From Melitaea cinxia (taxonomy: Eukaryota; Arthropoda; Insecta; Lepidoptera; Nymphalidae): 64,000 bases of DNA. Positions 32,751 to 45,145 of the stretch are shown in pieces; position 1 is the first letter of the stretch; each line of letters opens with the position of its first letter. The stretch is taken from assembly GCF_905220565.1 (NCBI RefSeq), contig NC_059400.1, forward strand, positions 6,284,159 to 6,348,158, given 5' to 3'. The position numbers and the translations under genes are program-made. The notes under the pieces are model-generated. The model searched no databases. It had not been told where the DNA came from and saw nothing but the letters and a program-made list of their open reading frames with translations.

Positions 32751-33299
32751 AAGAGTCATAATGCAGAGCGCTGTTATCTTAACAGCAAAAAAAGTAGATA
32801 AACATTTCGTGAAATCTTAATTGCTTTTACTAAAGACAAAACTTGCATAGATACTTTAGTAATTGACTTGTTGTACCTACGAGTACAAACCATATTATTG
32901 CACATTGTAGAGATATTCGAAACTAGGTAGTATAAATGTAAATATTTTTGTCAATATGGTTTTACAGAATTCTTAAACAGTCTTAAAATATTCAAGATTA
33001 TGATAGCGGCATGTGCTATGTAATATTTTAAAAATCTTACTTATATTATAAATATGTGATGTAATGTTTGTCACTGAAGATAGGGAGTAACGCCACGCGG
33101 CTACAACCGCGAAACGCTACTAGTGAGTAGTTTAATATAAAATTCAAACGTCGGACAAATATACCAGGTTTATGGGCATTCAATACGAATTTTTCAGTTG
33201 TTAAAAAACGTGGCATAATTCTTTAGAAGGAAATATTTATCAAATTTAATTGAAATTATAAGTTTACATATTTATGTACTTATATATGCTTTTTTTCAG

Positions 33300-33713
33300 G
33301 GTAAGAGTCGCCTAGAGAATAAAGGTGATCTCATGCTGCAATATACCTGTCTACATCTTTATTACACCCTATTATTTATTTAATTGCATAGTTACTAATT
33401 TGTAGGGGATATATTTATAAATCTATATCAACTATATGTATGTATAATTTGAATTAATAATAATTTTTGTGTGTCTATATCTTGTATTTATGTATATATA
33501 TATGCACCCATTTATTTAATTTTATTCTATCCATAAATGTAAACTTTCGCAATATTTCATTTCCATATTTGTTTCTTTCATTATCTATGTACACTGTAAA
33601 CATAATTTTTAATATAAGCACTTGTTTTCCTTTTGTTGCGTTAGTTAAGAAATTGAGAATAAATGATTGATACCAAATAAATAGCTTAAAATGGTTAAAT
33701 ATAGTAAAATAAA
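33300..33713 (+). other. Candidate alternative last exon of Gpdh1
   Basis: A pyrimidine-rich acceptor (TTTTTTTCAG) ends at 33299. If the donor inside the Gpdh stop codon (26077) is spliced here, the frame gives Met followed by VRVA and a stop. The first AATAAA-type signals after it are at 33673-33713. The exon would sit 7.2 kb downstream, just before the convergent formyltransferase gene. This rests on splice signals alone; the four-residue tail matches nothing I recognise. Confidence 0.2.
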
Positions 33714-33952
33714 GACATTTTTAGTAAAAGTTAAGTTCTTCTAATTAATCAAATTGTTTTTATTTGTAAGAAATATAGTACAAATATGAAACAGTTCCGG
33801 AATATCCACAATATGGTCATTAGTACCTGACATCCAGACAATTTTTACCTAGTGGCTCAAATTCTTAGATCGATTTAATTTTTAGTGTCTTAAAAAATAA
33901 AGTGTTTTATTAATATATTAAAAGAATTATTCTTTTTAGATTGTATTTTATT

Positions 33953-35981
33953 TTAACATATCACTACATTTCTTTTATCTAATGGAACATTTTTTATGTA
34001 ACCATTATAAAAATCTAAAGCAGATATTTCTCTTTTACCTAACACTCTGAGAGTTCTGAAATAAATAAATTGTTTATCTTTACACAATATTCTAATAGCT
34101 TTGGTATTCTCGCAGTATTCCAGTGATCCAACTGATTTGTTTGTGTATTCAGGATCACTATTGACTAAAAATGCATTAAAAAGTTTGATCCGTTTGTCTC
34201 TGAATTTTGTAGTTAAAGGATATAGTCCATAAATCGCACGATATAAATTATAAACATCTTTCGCACTCATACTAAACCATCGAACTTCACTTATTCCTTT
34301 GTTTATTTTCTTTGCTGAAACAATACATAATAAATAAATGCTTCACACTAGACAACTCTTATTACAATGTAAATCCTGATTCGAGGGTCTAAAAATACAA
34401 ACAACATATAAGAACTAAAAACACCTGTAGTGCTTATACACATGTATTTGTTAATAAATACAAGTATTTGTCACGTGTGGGGACTAAATCTGCAATGCCA
34501 GTGTATCAGCTAAATGCTGTGTGGGTCTATTTATTTATTTATTTATTTAATTAGAACCACCAACAGAATTGCATGTTTAAAAAATTTACAATTAGATATA
34601 TGCAAAGGTATTAAGTATATACATGTAATTCCTCTTAAAGGTAGTTACAGCATGCGCTTTAGACAATTGAGTCATCAGCATCAAAAGATTTTAAACATAT
34701 AGGATTTAAATTAAAAAAAAATACATACAAAATAAAGAACTAAATACATAACTATTACTATTATAAATTAAGATAAGTTAATATTAGTGCTACATAACTT
34801 TTGATTTGAGGAATCAAATGACTTTAATAGTTTCTTTTTAAATACAGCTAAGTTATCTGCAAAGATGTCTAATGACTTGTTTTTAACTGTAAATTCTCTG
34901 GGTCGGCATATATAGTAATAGAAATAGAATAAAATAAATAGAAACATATAATTATTTACTGCAATATTTTTATTTAAATTGTAAAAAGATAAAAACATCA
35001 ATAGTTACCATATGTTACACCCTCATTACTCTGTGGTATTGCTTTTGTAAGGCAAGTGGGCAATGTCCTTAAACACTCCACCAGCATATCAGCTCCAATA
35101 TCTGAAAGCTGTTCAGTTAACTCTGGTAATTTTATATCTTTGGATATTAATACCTTTTGTTGGCTTATTATTTCTCCTGAAAAAATATTTTATATTTGCA
35201 TAAAAGAAGAATCAAATTTATATATAAGCAAGATATACTATCACTGCTCATCAAATACTTTAATTTCGTTAATACATAAATTACAAAAAACTCACCAACA
35301 TCAAATATATTAGGTTTAATCTTCATTAAGGAAACTCCAGCAGTCTCATCACCATGCATCAGTGTATAAATAATTGGAGCTGCTCCACGCCATCGTGGTA
35401 ATAAACTAGGATGTACATTAACCATACCTCTAAAACATAAATACAGCTTTTAAACCTGGATCTATAACAAATTAACATGTTTATTGATGTCAAAGACTTA
35501 CAGAGGAAATTTTTTGAGAACATCTTCTTTAATTAAATGTCCAAATGCTACTATAATTCCTATGTCATATTCGTTATTTTTTATGTCAAGATGAGGCCAT
35601 TGTAATAATCTAATGTTCTCAGTTTGTGCATATTTTTCAATGATTGTTTTGTTTTTACTGCTGTTCGCTGTAACCAGGTCCAATCGTTTGATGATATTTT
35701 CACTTTTTCTAATAAGAATAAAAATTAGTTATTATATAATAAATAATAATAATAAACAATATAATTAAGTATTAAATAAAAGAAAATAAATAGTCCGGGT
35801 ATTGGCTAAATACATACCTAAATTGATTTACTTTCTGTAGGCTTTTAAGGGAAATAAGGTCAGATCCAAAGAAAAGTACGTTGTAGTATCTTCTAGAGAG
35901 GTTTTCATAAAAACAAATATATTTTTCTTTTAAAAACAGTTTTGTGTAAATTATAGATAGGTTAAAAAATTTAGTTGTCAT
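33953..35981 (-). CDS. Mtfmt: Methionyl-tRNA formyltransferase, mitochondrial
   Basis: It transfers a formyl group from 10-formyl-tetrahydrofolate to Met-tRNA so that mitochondrial translation can initiate. Five minus-strand exons join in frame: 35981-35818, 35708-35502, 35429-35296, 35176-35009 and 34314-33953. They total 1035 nt (344 residues), between bacterial Fmt (about 315) and the longer vertebrate protein. The first about 30 residues are basic and lack acidic runs (MTTKFFNLS...ENLSRR), as expected of a mitochondrial presequence. Then come VLFFGSD (first strand of the hydrolase fold), IGIIVAFGHLI, and the signature HPSLLPRWRGAAPI with its catalytic histidine, followed by DETAGVSLMKI. 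The last exon holds the C-terminal tRNA-binding domain (NLYRAIYGLYPLTT). In-frame upstream Met codons exist at 36188 and near 36030; 35981 was chosen because it gives a compact presequence. A minus-strand AATAAA lies at 33911-33906. It is convergent with Gpdh. Confidence 0.93.
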
Positions 35982-36724
35982 TATTAACCTTTTATTTACC
36001 TGCCATTGAAAGTAGAAATCTGACATATAAGTGTATAATCTATGCATCTGACTATGGATGGTAGAAGGGAGGAGGATCATCTCATAAGTTGAAAAAGTGT
36101 CCAGCTGTATGCATAAGTAATAGTGCCAAAACCTTCCATAATCGCGTGGTGTAGATAAAGTATTTCTCGATTGATATGAATGTAGCAATTATACATGTAT
36201 TTATGTATGTTGAGTTAAAAAATTTAATATCATTGTCGACAAAAAGAATTAATTATTGAAAATATCTACAACTTACGTTGTAAATATAGCGTTAAAGAAT
36301 TATTATAAGGAAACGTGCACCAAGAGTGATTTTTTTCGTAACCTGTGAATAATACTATTACTATTATTAACATTCAACATTTAATTTAATGATAAAGAAA
36401 AAAGGGAACCAACTCTAAAGATATTTGGCACTTCCTTAAGATTTACTCTGATGTGGCGTCACCCTAATTTAATACATTGCGACACATAATTTCTGATATA
36501 TATAGATGATTCTTCTACCCTCTACCCTCCATACGAGGTGAGAAAAGCCGTTCCTTGCTGACAGCACATAGTTTTTGACACTAAGCTGTGCTGCTATTTC
36601 AAAAATAAAAGCTAATATTATTAGGTAAGAAAATAATAAGCTAACAGCGGGAAACTACAAAAAATTGGTATTTCCTCAAAATTTAATTTATAATTATGAA
36701 TCAAAATTTAATAGATGTTTTATA

Positions 36725-37005
36725 ATTGTGTTTGCTAGCAACCGAAAAAAAAACCGACTTCAATTACATCGACAAGTAATACAACGTAGAAACCATTAAC
36801 ATCGGTACACCTAGTAAAAATGTGTGTGAGATCCCATCATCAGATCCTGGTTTCCTTATCATGGTACCAAACTTAGGATATTCCCTATCCAAAAAAAATA
36901 ATTATCAAAATCGGTTCATAAACAACGAAGCTATCCCCGAACATACAAATATGTATATATATATATATATATATATACGGTCGAATTGAGTAATCTCCTC
37001 CTTTG
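36725..37005 (-). repeat. Dispersed repeat family A, copy 5
   Basis: Read on the plus strand, it starts AACCGACTTCAATTACATCG and ends TACGGTCGAATTGAGTAATC after a (TA)n run. It is an internally shortened copy. Confidence 0.7.
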
Positions 37006-38178
37006 TGCCAATGATCATTGAAGTATTGTTTTATTATTTATATTTCAAAATTTAGAAACATCAAGATTGGAATTTAGGAAGATTTTGTATGTTAGATTTC
37101 AAAGATAAGATTAAGATTTGGGCGTATGTTTTCGTCCAGGCGTGTCGAAGAAACACCCCAGAATTTTAGTCCGTGGGAATCGGACATACCCTCCAAGTTC
37201 CCGGGATGGAAGTATCTGTTAGGGATTTCCTCTCGATAAAAAAAGGTGTTTTGGGGTGACCATATATTGAAGAATTAGAAGCTTAGAATAAGAAATGACC
37301 AGATACGTAGTATGTTCTTAATGTTTAAAATTAATCGAACAATTATGTAAATCTTTCAAGAACTGTATCAGTAACTAGAAACCAATAACATAGTTGTAAA
37401 CTTATCTATTATGTTACATGTTAATTTTTTTTTTGTTTCTGTGGCATTTCAGATCTTTGATTAATAAAACGATCGAGTAATCTCTCTATATAAACTAAAC
37501 TTTACTAAGCCGTACTATTTATTAATGACAAAATTATCAGTAAGGTCAAACACATAGGGTCTTCGCCCTTGATATTATGACGAATAGTTTTTATCCAAGC
37601 TTCCATGACAAGAGGGTCGATTCAGTTGCAATTAAACGGGAAAATGCCATAAAAAATATTTGATGTTCAATCAGCCTAAAAACGTCTCGCTGCTGGGGCT
37701 TTATGCTAGCTAGCATAATTTTTTGTAATTTTTTTCAGTTTCTTATCATCTACTATACTGGTGTTCTTAAATGGTATGGCATTCTTAAATGGTAGGAATT
37801 TACCAACTAAATTCATACCATATATATAATAATATATATGGTAATACCATATATATAGGAGTCCATATATATAGGAGTTACATATTCGAATTAGAAAATT
37901 GCATTAGGTGCGTAATCAATTATTACGTTTGTGGTATTCAAAGGGACATGTTTAAAAAAATGTGATATAGATTCAGGTCGAGCTATCAACAAGGGTAAAA
38001 CCACAAGGGATTTCAATAAAATGAATAAATCTGTACAGTATTATATGTTCTGCAACATCAACATCTAAATATTCATATTAACTTTTTTACAGTGATATGA
38101 TATCCAGGCGTTTGTCGTATGCTGTTTTCTGTCATATAAAATAACTCATGTAGTTCTTTGATATTAAGATCATTAATA
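37006..38178. other. Intergenic, no gene seen
   Basis: It includes a GC-richer block at 37100-37250 (GGGAATCGGACATACCCTCC) of unknown origin. A 12-bp perfect hairpin with a 4-nt loop lies at 37816-37843, next to two tandem CCATATATATAGGAGT units. The rest is AT-rich. Confidence 0.45.
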
Positions 38179-39882
38179 TACACGGTGATTTTATAACCGT
38201 TTTGGAAACGAAATATTTTACTTTGGAATCATCTATAGTACCTATAAAAATTGATAAATCAATTGTAATGTTGACTAAAAAAAAGTTTCAATTTTAATAT
38301 TCAATTTTATTCGATCGACTTGGAAAGTAGTAAGGCACTGATCATTCATTCATTATTTTATATGAATGAAACACGTCCGTGCGCGTTTCGGTTGATAAAA
38401 GTATACCTATAGGCGCGAGCTAGCGAGTACTTACGTAGATAGACTCGTTTGTCCTTCATACTTTACACGGGCTTAGGACCGTCAGAAATACCTATTTTAT
38501 TTAAACTTCTTTTCGATTATTAACGACGATTGTTCTTTTCAGAACAAATAAATTTATAAACAGACTGTAGGTATAAATTTCTGGCGTATTTAAAAAATCG
38601 GAGCTATCTACAGAATAATTAACTTACATACGTATTAACAGTTTATTTACACAATTTACACTTCTCTGTATCGAAACAACTGCTCAAAATGGAGTCCGCT
38701 GCGTTCAATACACAAACGTACACGTTTATACAATTCTTTTAATTTTAATTTTCTTAATGTGTCTTTATCACTTTTCACTTCATCAAAAGCGTCCACTATC
38801 GCAATGCGTAAATCATCACAGCTTTCATATTGACGTGTATATTTTTTAATTTCCGACCACAAGAAAAAATCCAAGGGCGTTAAGTCCAGACTTCCAGGTG
38901 GCCAAGACACAGGCCCTCCTCGACCTATCCACCTATCACTAAACTCATTGTCCAGGTACGCACGCACTACACTCGCGTAATGAGCGGGACAGCCGTCGTC
39001 TTGGTAGTACATACCTCTCGAGTAAGCTAACGGCACATCGTCTACTAACTCAGATATTATTCTCCTTAACATCTCTAAGTACGAGTTGCCGGTTAGATGA
39101 CCTTCAATAAAAATAGGCCCTATTAATTGGTCGTTAATAATACCGGCCTACACGTTCACACTGAAACGAACCTGGTGATGCTTTTCTCGTATCAAGTAGG
39201 GGTTAATTAGAGCCGAGTAATGCTCATTGTGCACATTGTATAGTCCCACTTGAGTAAACAGTGACTCGTCCGTCCAGAGTATGTTGTCGTTTGTATTATT
39301 TAACAACCACTGGCAAAAGGCGATTCGTGCCGGTGCGTTGTTTATTACGTGAGCCTTACGAAAATGATACGGGTGTAATCCTTGTGTACGTAATATCTTC
39401 CATACGAAGTTTTGGCTAACATCGAATTCTCTTGCTGCCATCCTTGTCCTCCGCCGGGGATCGCGCTCGAAGTACTCAAGAACATCTTCAAACTCCGGCG
39501 AATAATAATTTAAACGTCCTTGACCTTGTTTACACATGTACCGCTATGGTATTACTGACCGACTGAAAGCCAGGGACGCGGGACGCCGACGATTACAGGT
39601 GAGCCGTCATTGGTCGACTCCGGCGCAAGTCGGTAGCTTTGTTTTTATTGGCTAATACGATTTTGTGACGCAATATTAAAACGTATAGTATTTCTATTTT
39701 TAGAATGTACCTACCGTGTAGCGCTACTACTGGTTCTCACTTTTTGTCTGTAAACGATATGAATATCGACTTTGATGAAAAAAAAATTACATATATTTTT
39801 AAATTAACGTTATATATAGCTTCTGTTATTGATAAATAATTCAAAATTTTCGTTTCCAAAACGCTTTCAAAATCACCCGGTA
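38179..39882 (-). mobile_element. Tc1/mariner-superfamily transposon, one in-frame stop seen
   Basis: Terminal inverted repeats are visible: the left end (38181 on) CACGGTGATTTTATAACCGT then TTTGGAAACGAAA, the right end (up to 39882) TTTCGTTTCCAAAACGCTTT then CAAAATCACCCGG. TA target copies lie outside. The minus-strand transposase runs from 39537 to 38656. It is continuous except for one TAG at about 39147, just after RFSVNV. Motifs: EYFERDPRRRTRMAAREF (helix-turn-helix), WTDESLF (first Asp), YYQDDGCPAHY (second Asp) and WPPGSLDLTPLDFFLW (third Asp), the last two about 36 residues apart. The full protein would be about 290 residues. It looks like a recent insertion compared with the other transposons here. 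Confidence 0.9.
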
Positions 39883-40619
39883 TAAATGTCGATAATTTTC
39901 TAAGTTTGTATTTAATATATTATGTAGAAGGAAATTAAATATTTCAAATAGTAAATAATGCTCTCAAAACTTTATTTAATGTATTAAGACATTATAGATC
40001 ATAAGTACTTATATTACATACACACAACTGTTTAAACAATAAGTAAAGACGTACCGACGCATAAATATGTAGGTAGTCTGACACGTAAAAAATATCCCTG
40101 ATTTTATTATACTCTATTTTCACAAAAACATTAAAATAAACGACAAAGTGACGCTTAGTGACATTAATCAGCGAAACTTCAATATTTAGACTTAACATAA
40201 ATTGAATTATATACATTTATCTTTTTATTTATTTGTTGATCGATCAATGACTCATTGTTATACAATTTTAGCATTATTTTTCAAAAAGCAAGATTTATTG
40301 ACAATAGGTACATCACTATTTGTTTTTGGCTTTGCAGGCTCAACGGACTAATGTCATGTCAATTACACAGCAAACACACATTTTTTAGTAATATTTTAAT
40401 ACTGATAATTACAACTGAAAGCCATTAAGCCCAAGAATTAATCAATTAATTAATTAATACTGATAATAAAACTTTTACTACATCGTACATTTTTTGCTTT
40501 ATTTGTTTTTGCATATTCCTACCATATATAATTGTGATTTTTGTAAATATAATCAATTTGTTTGTGTATATATATGATTTATTTCTTCATATGTACTGGG
40601 CTATTACAAGAAAATCATT

Positions 40620-42475
40620 CTAATCATCAAAAGAGTTCTTTAGTCTACGGTGAAAACTTTTCTTTTTGGAAAACTCTGGTTTTGAATACCACGATGGTGG
40701 TGTCACTACACTTTCTTCAAAGCTTTTCATGCTTACGCTCCTTTGTGATTTCTGTGAACCTTCTCTTCCCGATACTCGCGACGACACTGTCTCTATGTTA
40801 GTGTTTTCGTTTAAATTAGCCACACTGTATGGAATATCTTTCATTTCTATAATTTCTACATCTGTTTCGCTAAGATTTTTGCTTTGCCGATGAAATTTGG
40901 TTGTTTCTGTATAAGCGGTGGTTTTAAATGTTCCCGTCATACGTTTCGATTTGTCTTTGAACAATAATTTCTGAAGTTCCTTTTTAAACTTTGGATGTGT
41001 TATAATATAAATAAATGGGTTAATACAAGCAGCAGTCTTACAAAATAAAGCAGGGATCATGGAAGTGATCGGAGTTATAAGATCTTTTTTCCCAAAAATT
41101 CCCAGTAACGATACGATAGCGTATGGAGTCCACGATACAAAAAATAAAGCAATTACTACAATAACGAGGCCTGCTAATTTAACTTCTGCTTTGCGTTTCA
41201 CTTGTTCTTTGACATGTCTCGAAGAAAGTTGCTCTTGACTTTTTGATGAAATATTTCTTTTACCAACGACGATACTTAGAATACGCGTGTAGCAGAATGA
41301 AATAATGCTTAAGGGCACTAGCCACCCGGCACAAAAGAATGCAAATATAAAATAGCGGGGTGGGATTTCGTCGGTTAGGTAGTCGAAGCTACAGCTCGTT
41401 AGGAAGCCTTCGGGTACGTAATGGCCATATCCGATATCTAAAGCTGGTATGATAGCAAAGAATCCAGCGTAGAGCCAGGCACCAACGGCTAGCAAGCGAG
41501 CGCGGATAGCTGTGAGCGCCCGCAAAGGCTCGAGCGGGTACACCACTGCCCAGTAACGGTCCAAAGCAATGGCAGTGAGTGTAGCTATTGACGTCGTACC
41601 ACTTAATCCTCCGATAAATCCATACGTCACACATCCTAAAAAAATTAAACATTCTTATAATAATTATAAGCAATAATAATAAATACATAAGTATCTCAAA
41701 AAGAAATAATAATGACATTACAAATATCAGTTTTAAACATACAGTCGAAACATATACGTATATAGGTATATAAATATATGTTATTAACCATTTATCAAAG
41801 AAAAAAAAAACAAATATGTGGTGTCATGGGACACCAGTAGGAACGAAGTTCCTTCGCTTAGTATAGAAGCAACACAATTGAAAAAAATGTTGAAATATAT
41901 ATTTTCTAGTTCATATTTTTTTTTTGATTTTTTTGATTGGTTTTTAATTAAGTACATAAAAGTATTTAGAAAATTTAGTATTTTAGAAAATAATAAATAC
42001 CGTAAAATAAAATAAATCAAACAAAATAATAATAATAATAATTCAAACTATTAAGTAAAATAAAAAAACCATAATATGGTTTTATTTATTTTTGTCGACA
42101 GTATAAAAGAACATAAATAATTTTTAAAAAAGTTTACTAGTCATATTTTAGTTTTACAAACGTCATATTATACAGTCGTGTGACTGATTCTTAGACTTCC
42201 GTTATATATTTTTCTTACGGTTTTAGTATCACATTTTTTTCAGTTCGCTCGCCCAGCCAAATGTTGTAAGGAACTTCGTTCCAATAAGAACAAAACAAAG
42301 TCTTATCTGTAAATAAACAATTGTATTTATTTATATTCACTTACCGGGCTTTCCCAGAGCCGGGCCAAGGTAAAAGGAGTTAAAAATGAAAATCGGTGTT
42401 TTGGCTAACATCAAAAAATCACTCAGCGCGAGATTAGCCACTAGAATATTTCCCGGAGTACGAAGCGTCCGGCAC
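40620..42475 (-). CDS. Opsin (rhodopsin-family GPCR), 5' exon(s) missing
   Basis: This is a light-sensing seven-helix receptor. Two exons are visible: 42475-42345 (TM2, with NILVANLALSDFLML and SFYLGPALGKPG) and 41635-40620 (TM3 to the C-terminus). The junction codon is restored (CCC G|GA TGT), placing the conserved disulfide Cys in GCVTYGFIGG. The second exon shows DRYWAVVYPLEP after TM3, YVPEGFLTSC in loop 2 (the Glu-181 counterion position), FVSWTPYAIVSL in TM6, and FCKTAACINPFIY in TM7. The Lys is the retinal attachment site. HPKF follows, the tripeptide typical of Gq-coupled r-opsins, then a long Ser/Thr-rich tail. Exon 2 begins one base into a codon, so an upstream exon with the N-terminus and TM1 must exist; I could not find it. 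TM3 (GGLSGTTSIATLTAIALD) is unlike the long-wave, blue and UV visual opsins. It may belong to the lepidopteran 'unclassified' opsin group; that placement is inference. Minus-strand AATAAA sites lie at 40583-40578 and 40503-40498. Confidence 0.88.
41818..42292. mobile_element. MITE-like element in the opsin intron
   Basis: AGGAACGAAGTTCCTT near 41838 and AAGGAACTTCGTTCC near 42269 are inverse copies. The left side has GTGTCATGGGACACC, itself partly palindromic. The interior is AT-rich and noncoding. Confidence 0.45.
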
Positions 42476-42594
42476 CTGTCGTAAAAAATATTTCAATAAA
42501 TATTTATAAAGTAGCACACAGACTTTTAACAGCGAATTATATACAATCAAAATATAATGTGTACTGTATATTGTGTGTGTTTCCGGACCCCCAA

Positions 42595-42866
42595 CAAGGA
42601 CTAACTGAGGTAGGGCACAGCAGGAATTTCCTGCTCAAAATATGGAGCAGCCCGACTGGAGTAGTACCTCGACCTTACAGAAGATCACAGCTAATTATTA
42701 CTGTTTTCAAGCAGTATTGTGTTCCTGTTGGTGAGTAAGGTGACCAGAGCTCCTGGGCGGAATTAGGCGATAAGGTCAGCAACGCGCTTGGAATGCTTCT
42801 GGTGCTACAGAAGTCTATAACCTACGATAATCGCTTACCATCAGGTGAGCCGTACGTTTGCCGACC
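42595..42866 (+). repeat. Dispersed repeat family C, copy 2
   Basis: The most complete copy: GGCACAGCAGGAATTTCCTG, GGAGCAGCCCGACTGG, CAGTATTGTGTTCCTGTTGG, ACCAGAGCTCCTGGGC and CTTACCATCAGGTGAGCCGT. It lies upstream of the visible opsin exons. Confidence 0.7.
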
Positions 42867-43349
42867 TAGTGATATATATAAAAAAAAAAAACGGAGAAAA
42901 TCCTACTGGGGGATCCGTTGAGTGTTAAGCGTTTATTATTATTTATCAATGTTTTTTTTTTTGTTATAATCTGTTTTGTATATATTATAATTGTTTTTAT
43001 GGACTTATAAAAAAAAACTATTAATAACTACGTTAATTGTTTGGTTACAAATTATAATTATGTACGGATTATAGTTAATCTGAAGCCACCAGTGCTTCAT
43101 AAGACTTAATTAGGAAGTAATTCAAAACTTATTATAGCAAAAGTTGTTAGTACCGTTAAAAGTCACCGTTATAGATGTAAACCTTTTTATAGCTACTAAA
43201 CAATTTTTAACATAAAGTAAACTTTAAGTTAAAAATTGAAAATTATTAACATAAACTTTAAAATTATTCTCGAGAAATTAATTATTAACGAATTTTATTA
43301 CATCAAAGAATACCTTTACATAGAAGTGAAACATTGACTTTGCGAGATT
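42867..43349. other. Upstream of visible opsin exons, no exon found
   Basis: AT-rich, with poly(A/T) runs. I searched the minus strand for a TM1-like exon ending with a suitable donor and found none. Confidence 0.4.
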
Positions 43350-44180
43350 ATTGAAGTACTAATTCCATATGAAGCCATCACTAGTGTCCCCGAAGTTGTA
43401 TTAAATCTTGGTATAGAAAAAGGTTCCTCCCTCGCTAACTTCCAGTTTAAAATTAATAAAATTAGTAAGGACTGGATACATGTATTATCAGATGCCTCAA
43501 AATTAACCCAGGAGGGATGTATTAGATCAACAGTGTGTATTCCGAGATATAATGTGGTACTAAATTTTAAATTGCCTCCACATTCTTCTGTTTTTACTGG
43601 TGAAATTTTGGCTATTTTTGAAGCAGTATCCTACATAGAGTCGCACCATTTAGATAAATCTGTTATACTCTCGGATTCCCAATGCTCACTTCAAGCCATC
43701 CTTTCTAATCAATTTAAATCGAAAGTGAAATTTTATCTAGTCCTAAAGATAAAGCATTTGCTCTTTAAGTTTACTCAAAGGGGATCCATGTCAAACTGGT
43801 ATGGATTCCTGGTCACTCAGGTATCAAAGGCAACGAAGATGCAGATTACTATGCGAAGGAAGCCACTTACATATGGAATATTGTGCCAATATAAGGTTAA
43901 GTTACCTCAACTATATGTTTTCTAAGGTTAGGTCACTCGTGTACACATGTATTTCTGGCCAAAATACGAATTAAGATTATTTGTGAATGTGGTTTAGACG
44001 AAGGCACCCCAGAACATATATTTTTTTCTTGTCCTAAATTACGATTCTCTTTTTATGATGCTCTTCTCCCTGAGATTCCACGTCCTACTGACCTAAAATC
44101 CTTATTAATGTGTGTTTTCTCCCCGTTTATAACTTCTTTATGCACTTTCATTGAAACTAACAATATAAAACTATAACGGG
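43350..44180 (+). mobile_element. LINE 3' part with RNase H domain, decayed
   Basis: The plus strand encodes an RNase H fold with its acidic residues: WIHVLSDASK (Asp), FTGEILAIFEAV (Glu), VILSDSQCSL (Asp) and, after a frameshift near 43785, VWIPGHSGIKGNEDADYYAK (His, Asp). A cysteine/histidine tail, CECGLDEGTPEHIFFSCPKL, follows near 43985-44040. This layout is that of an I-superfamily LINE. The reverse transcriptase is absent, so it is 5'-truncated. Confidence 0.8.
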
Positions 44181-45145
44181 ATGGAGATATCTACAGTAAC
44201 GATAACAAAAGTTAATTATTCCAAGTCTATATTTACTATTATATATTATATATCTTTGTGTGTTTTTGACTTAGGCAAGTTAACTTTTCTTTCAGACAAA
44301 CTTGTGCGGGAATTGGAACCGAACTTCTACTCCCACTATAACTCCAAATAAAGCAAAGTTTAAATACTCTGATATTGACAAATCCGCAAGGGAGCCATTT
44401 CAAGATTAATAATAACAATAATATGCGCGCGTTTGTGTATGTCAAATACATGGTAGTGTGTATAATGTAATTTTTGTTGATTTAATATATTTTTTTGCAT
44501 AATTAAAAAAAAATAGCATTCTGCACTCCTCCTCAATATAAACTATAAGTGTACGAAATTTCATACTCTTCCGACCGCGCAACTTTCGTAAAAAGGAGTA
44601 CAGTTTTTGCTTCACGTATTCATATATAGAGGATGTAAATACATTTTGTAAAATCTTAGCTTGCATTTCTATATAAAACACGAAGAAACCTTTTTCCGAC
44701 GTAAATATACATTGTGATGCTGGTAATAACCGTAGGCGTATATTTTTATAAGAACATCGCGTATATTTGTGGCATAAAATTGTAAACGACGAGAGCATTG
44801 CATAAACTAAAACTAAATCATAAATAATATATGTATGTTTAACTTAAAATGCTTCTGAAAACTTTGTAACAATACTGTTGTCAGTGTGTGTAGTATTCAT
44901 TAAAATGTATAGAAAAATTATCGCAATCGCGACACCATTCTATGTTTTACATTTACATAAAAGTAAGAGTAAAATTAGGTTACTTGTTTTTATTTATTTA
45001 TAAAAAAACTCATTCTTTTTGCTCCACTTATTTGAAATTATTACTGCAATATACATCATATATATCAAGCTCGTATTTATACTGTTTTAGTAGTTTCAAT
45101 TTGATGACATATAATTAATTACAAAGTAGTTGTACAATAAAAGTA
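44181..45145. other. Intergenic, upstream of the secreted-protein gene
   Basis: AT-rich. A minus-strand frame at 44442-44798 lacks any recognisable domain. TATATATC near 45060 is a possible TATA-like element about 85 bp before the ATG of the secreted-protein gene; the exact promoter is unclear. Confidence 0.35.

Noticed and set aside
44442..44798. 118-codon minus-strand frame as the opsin N-terminus
   Set aside because: It has no TM1-like helix, no GN motif and no matching donor; the composition is AT-driven.
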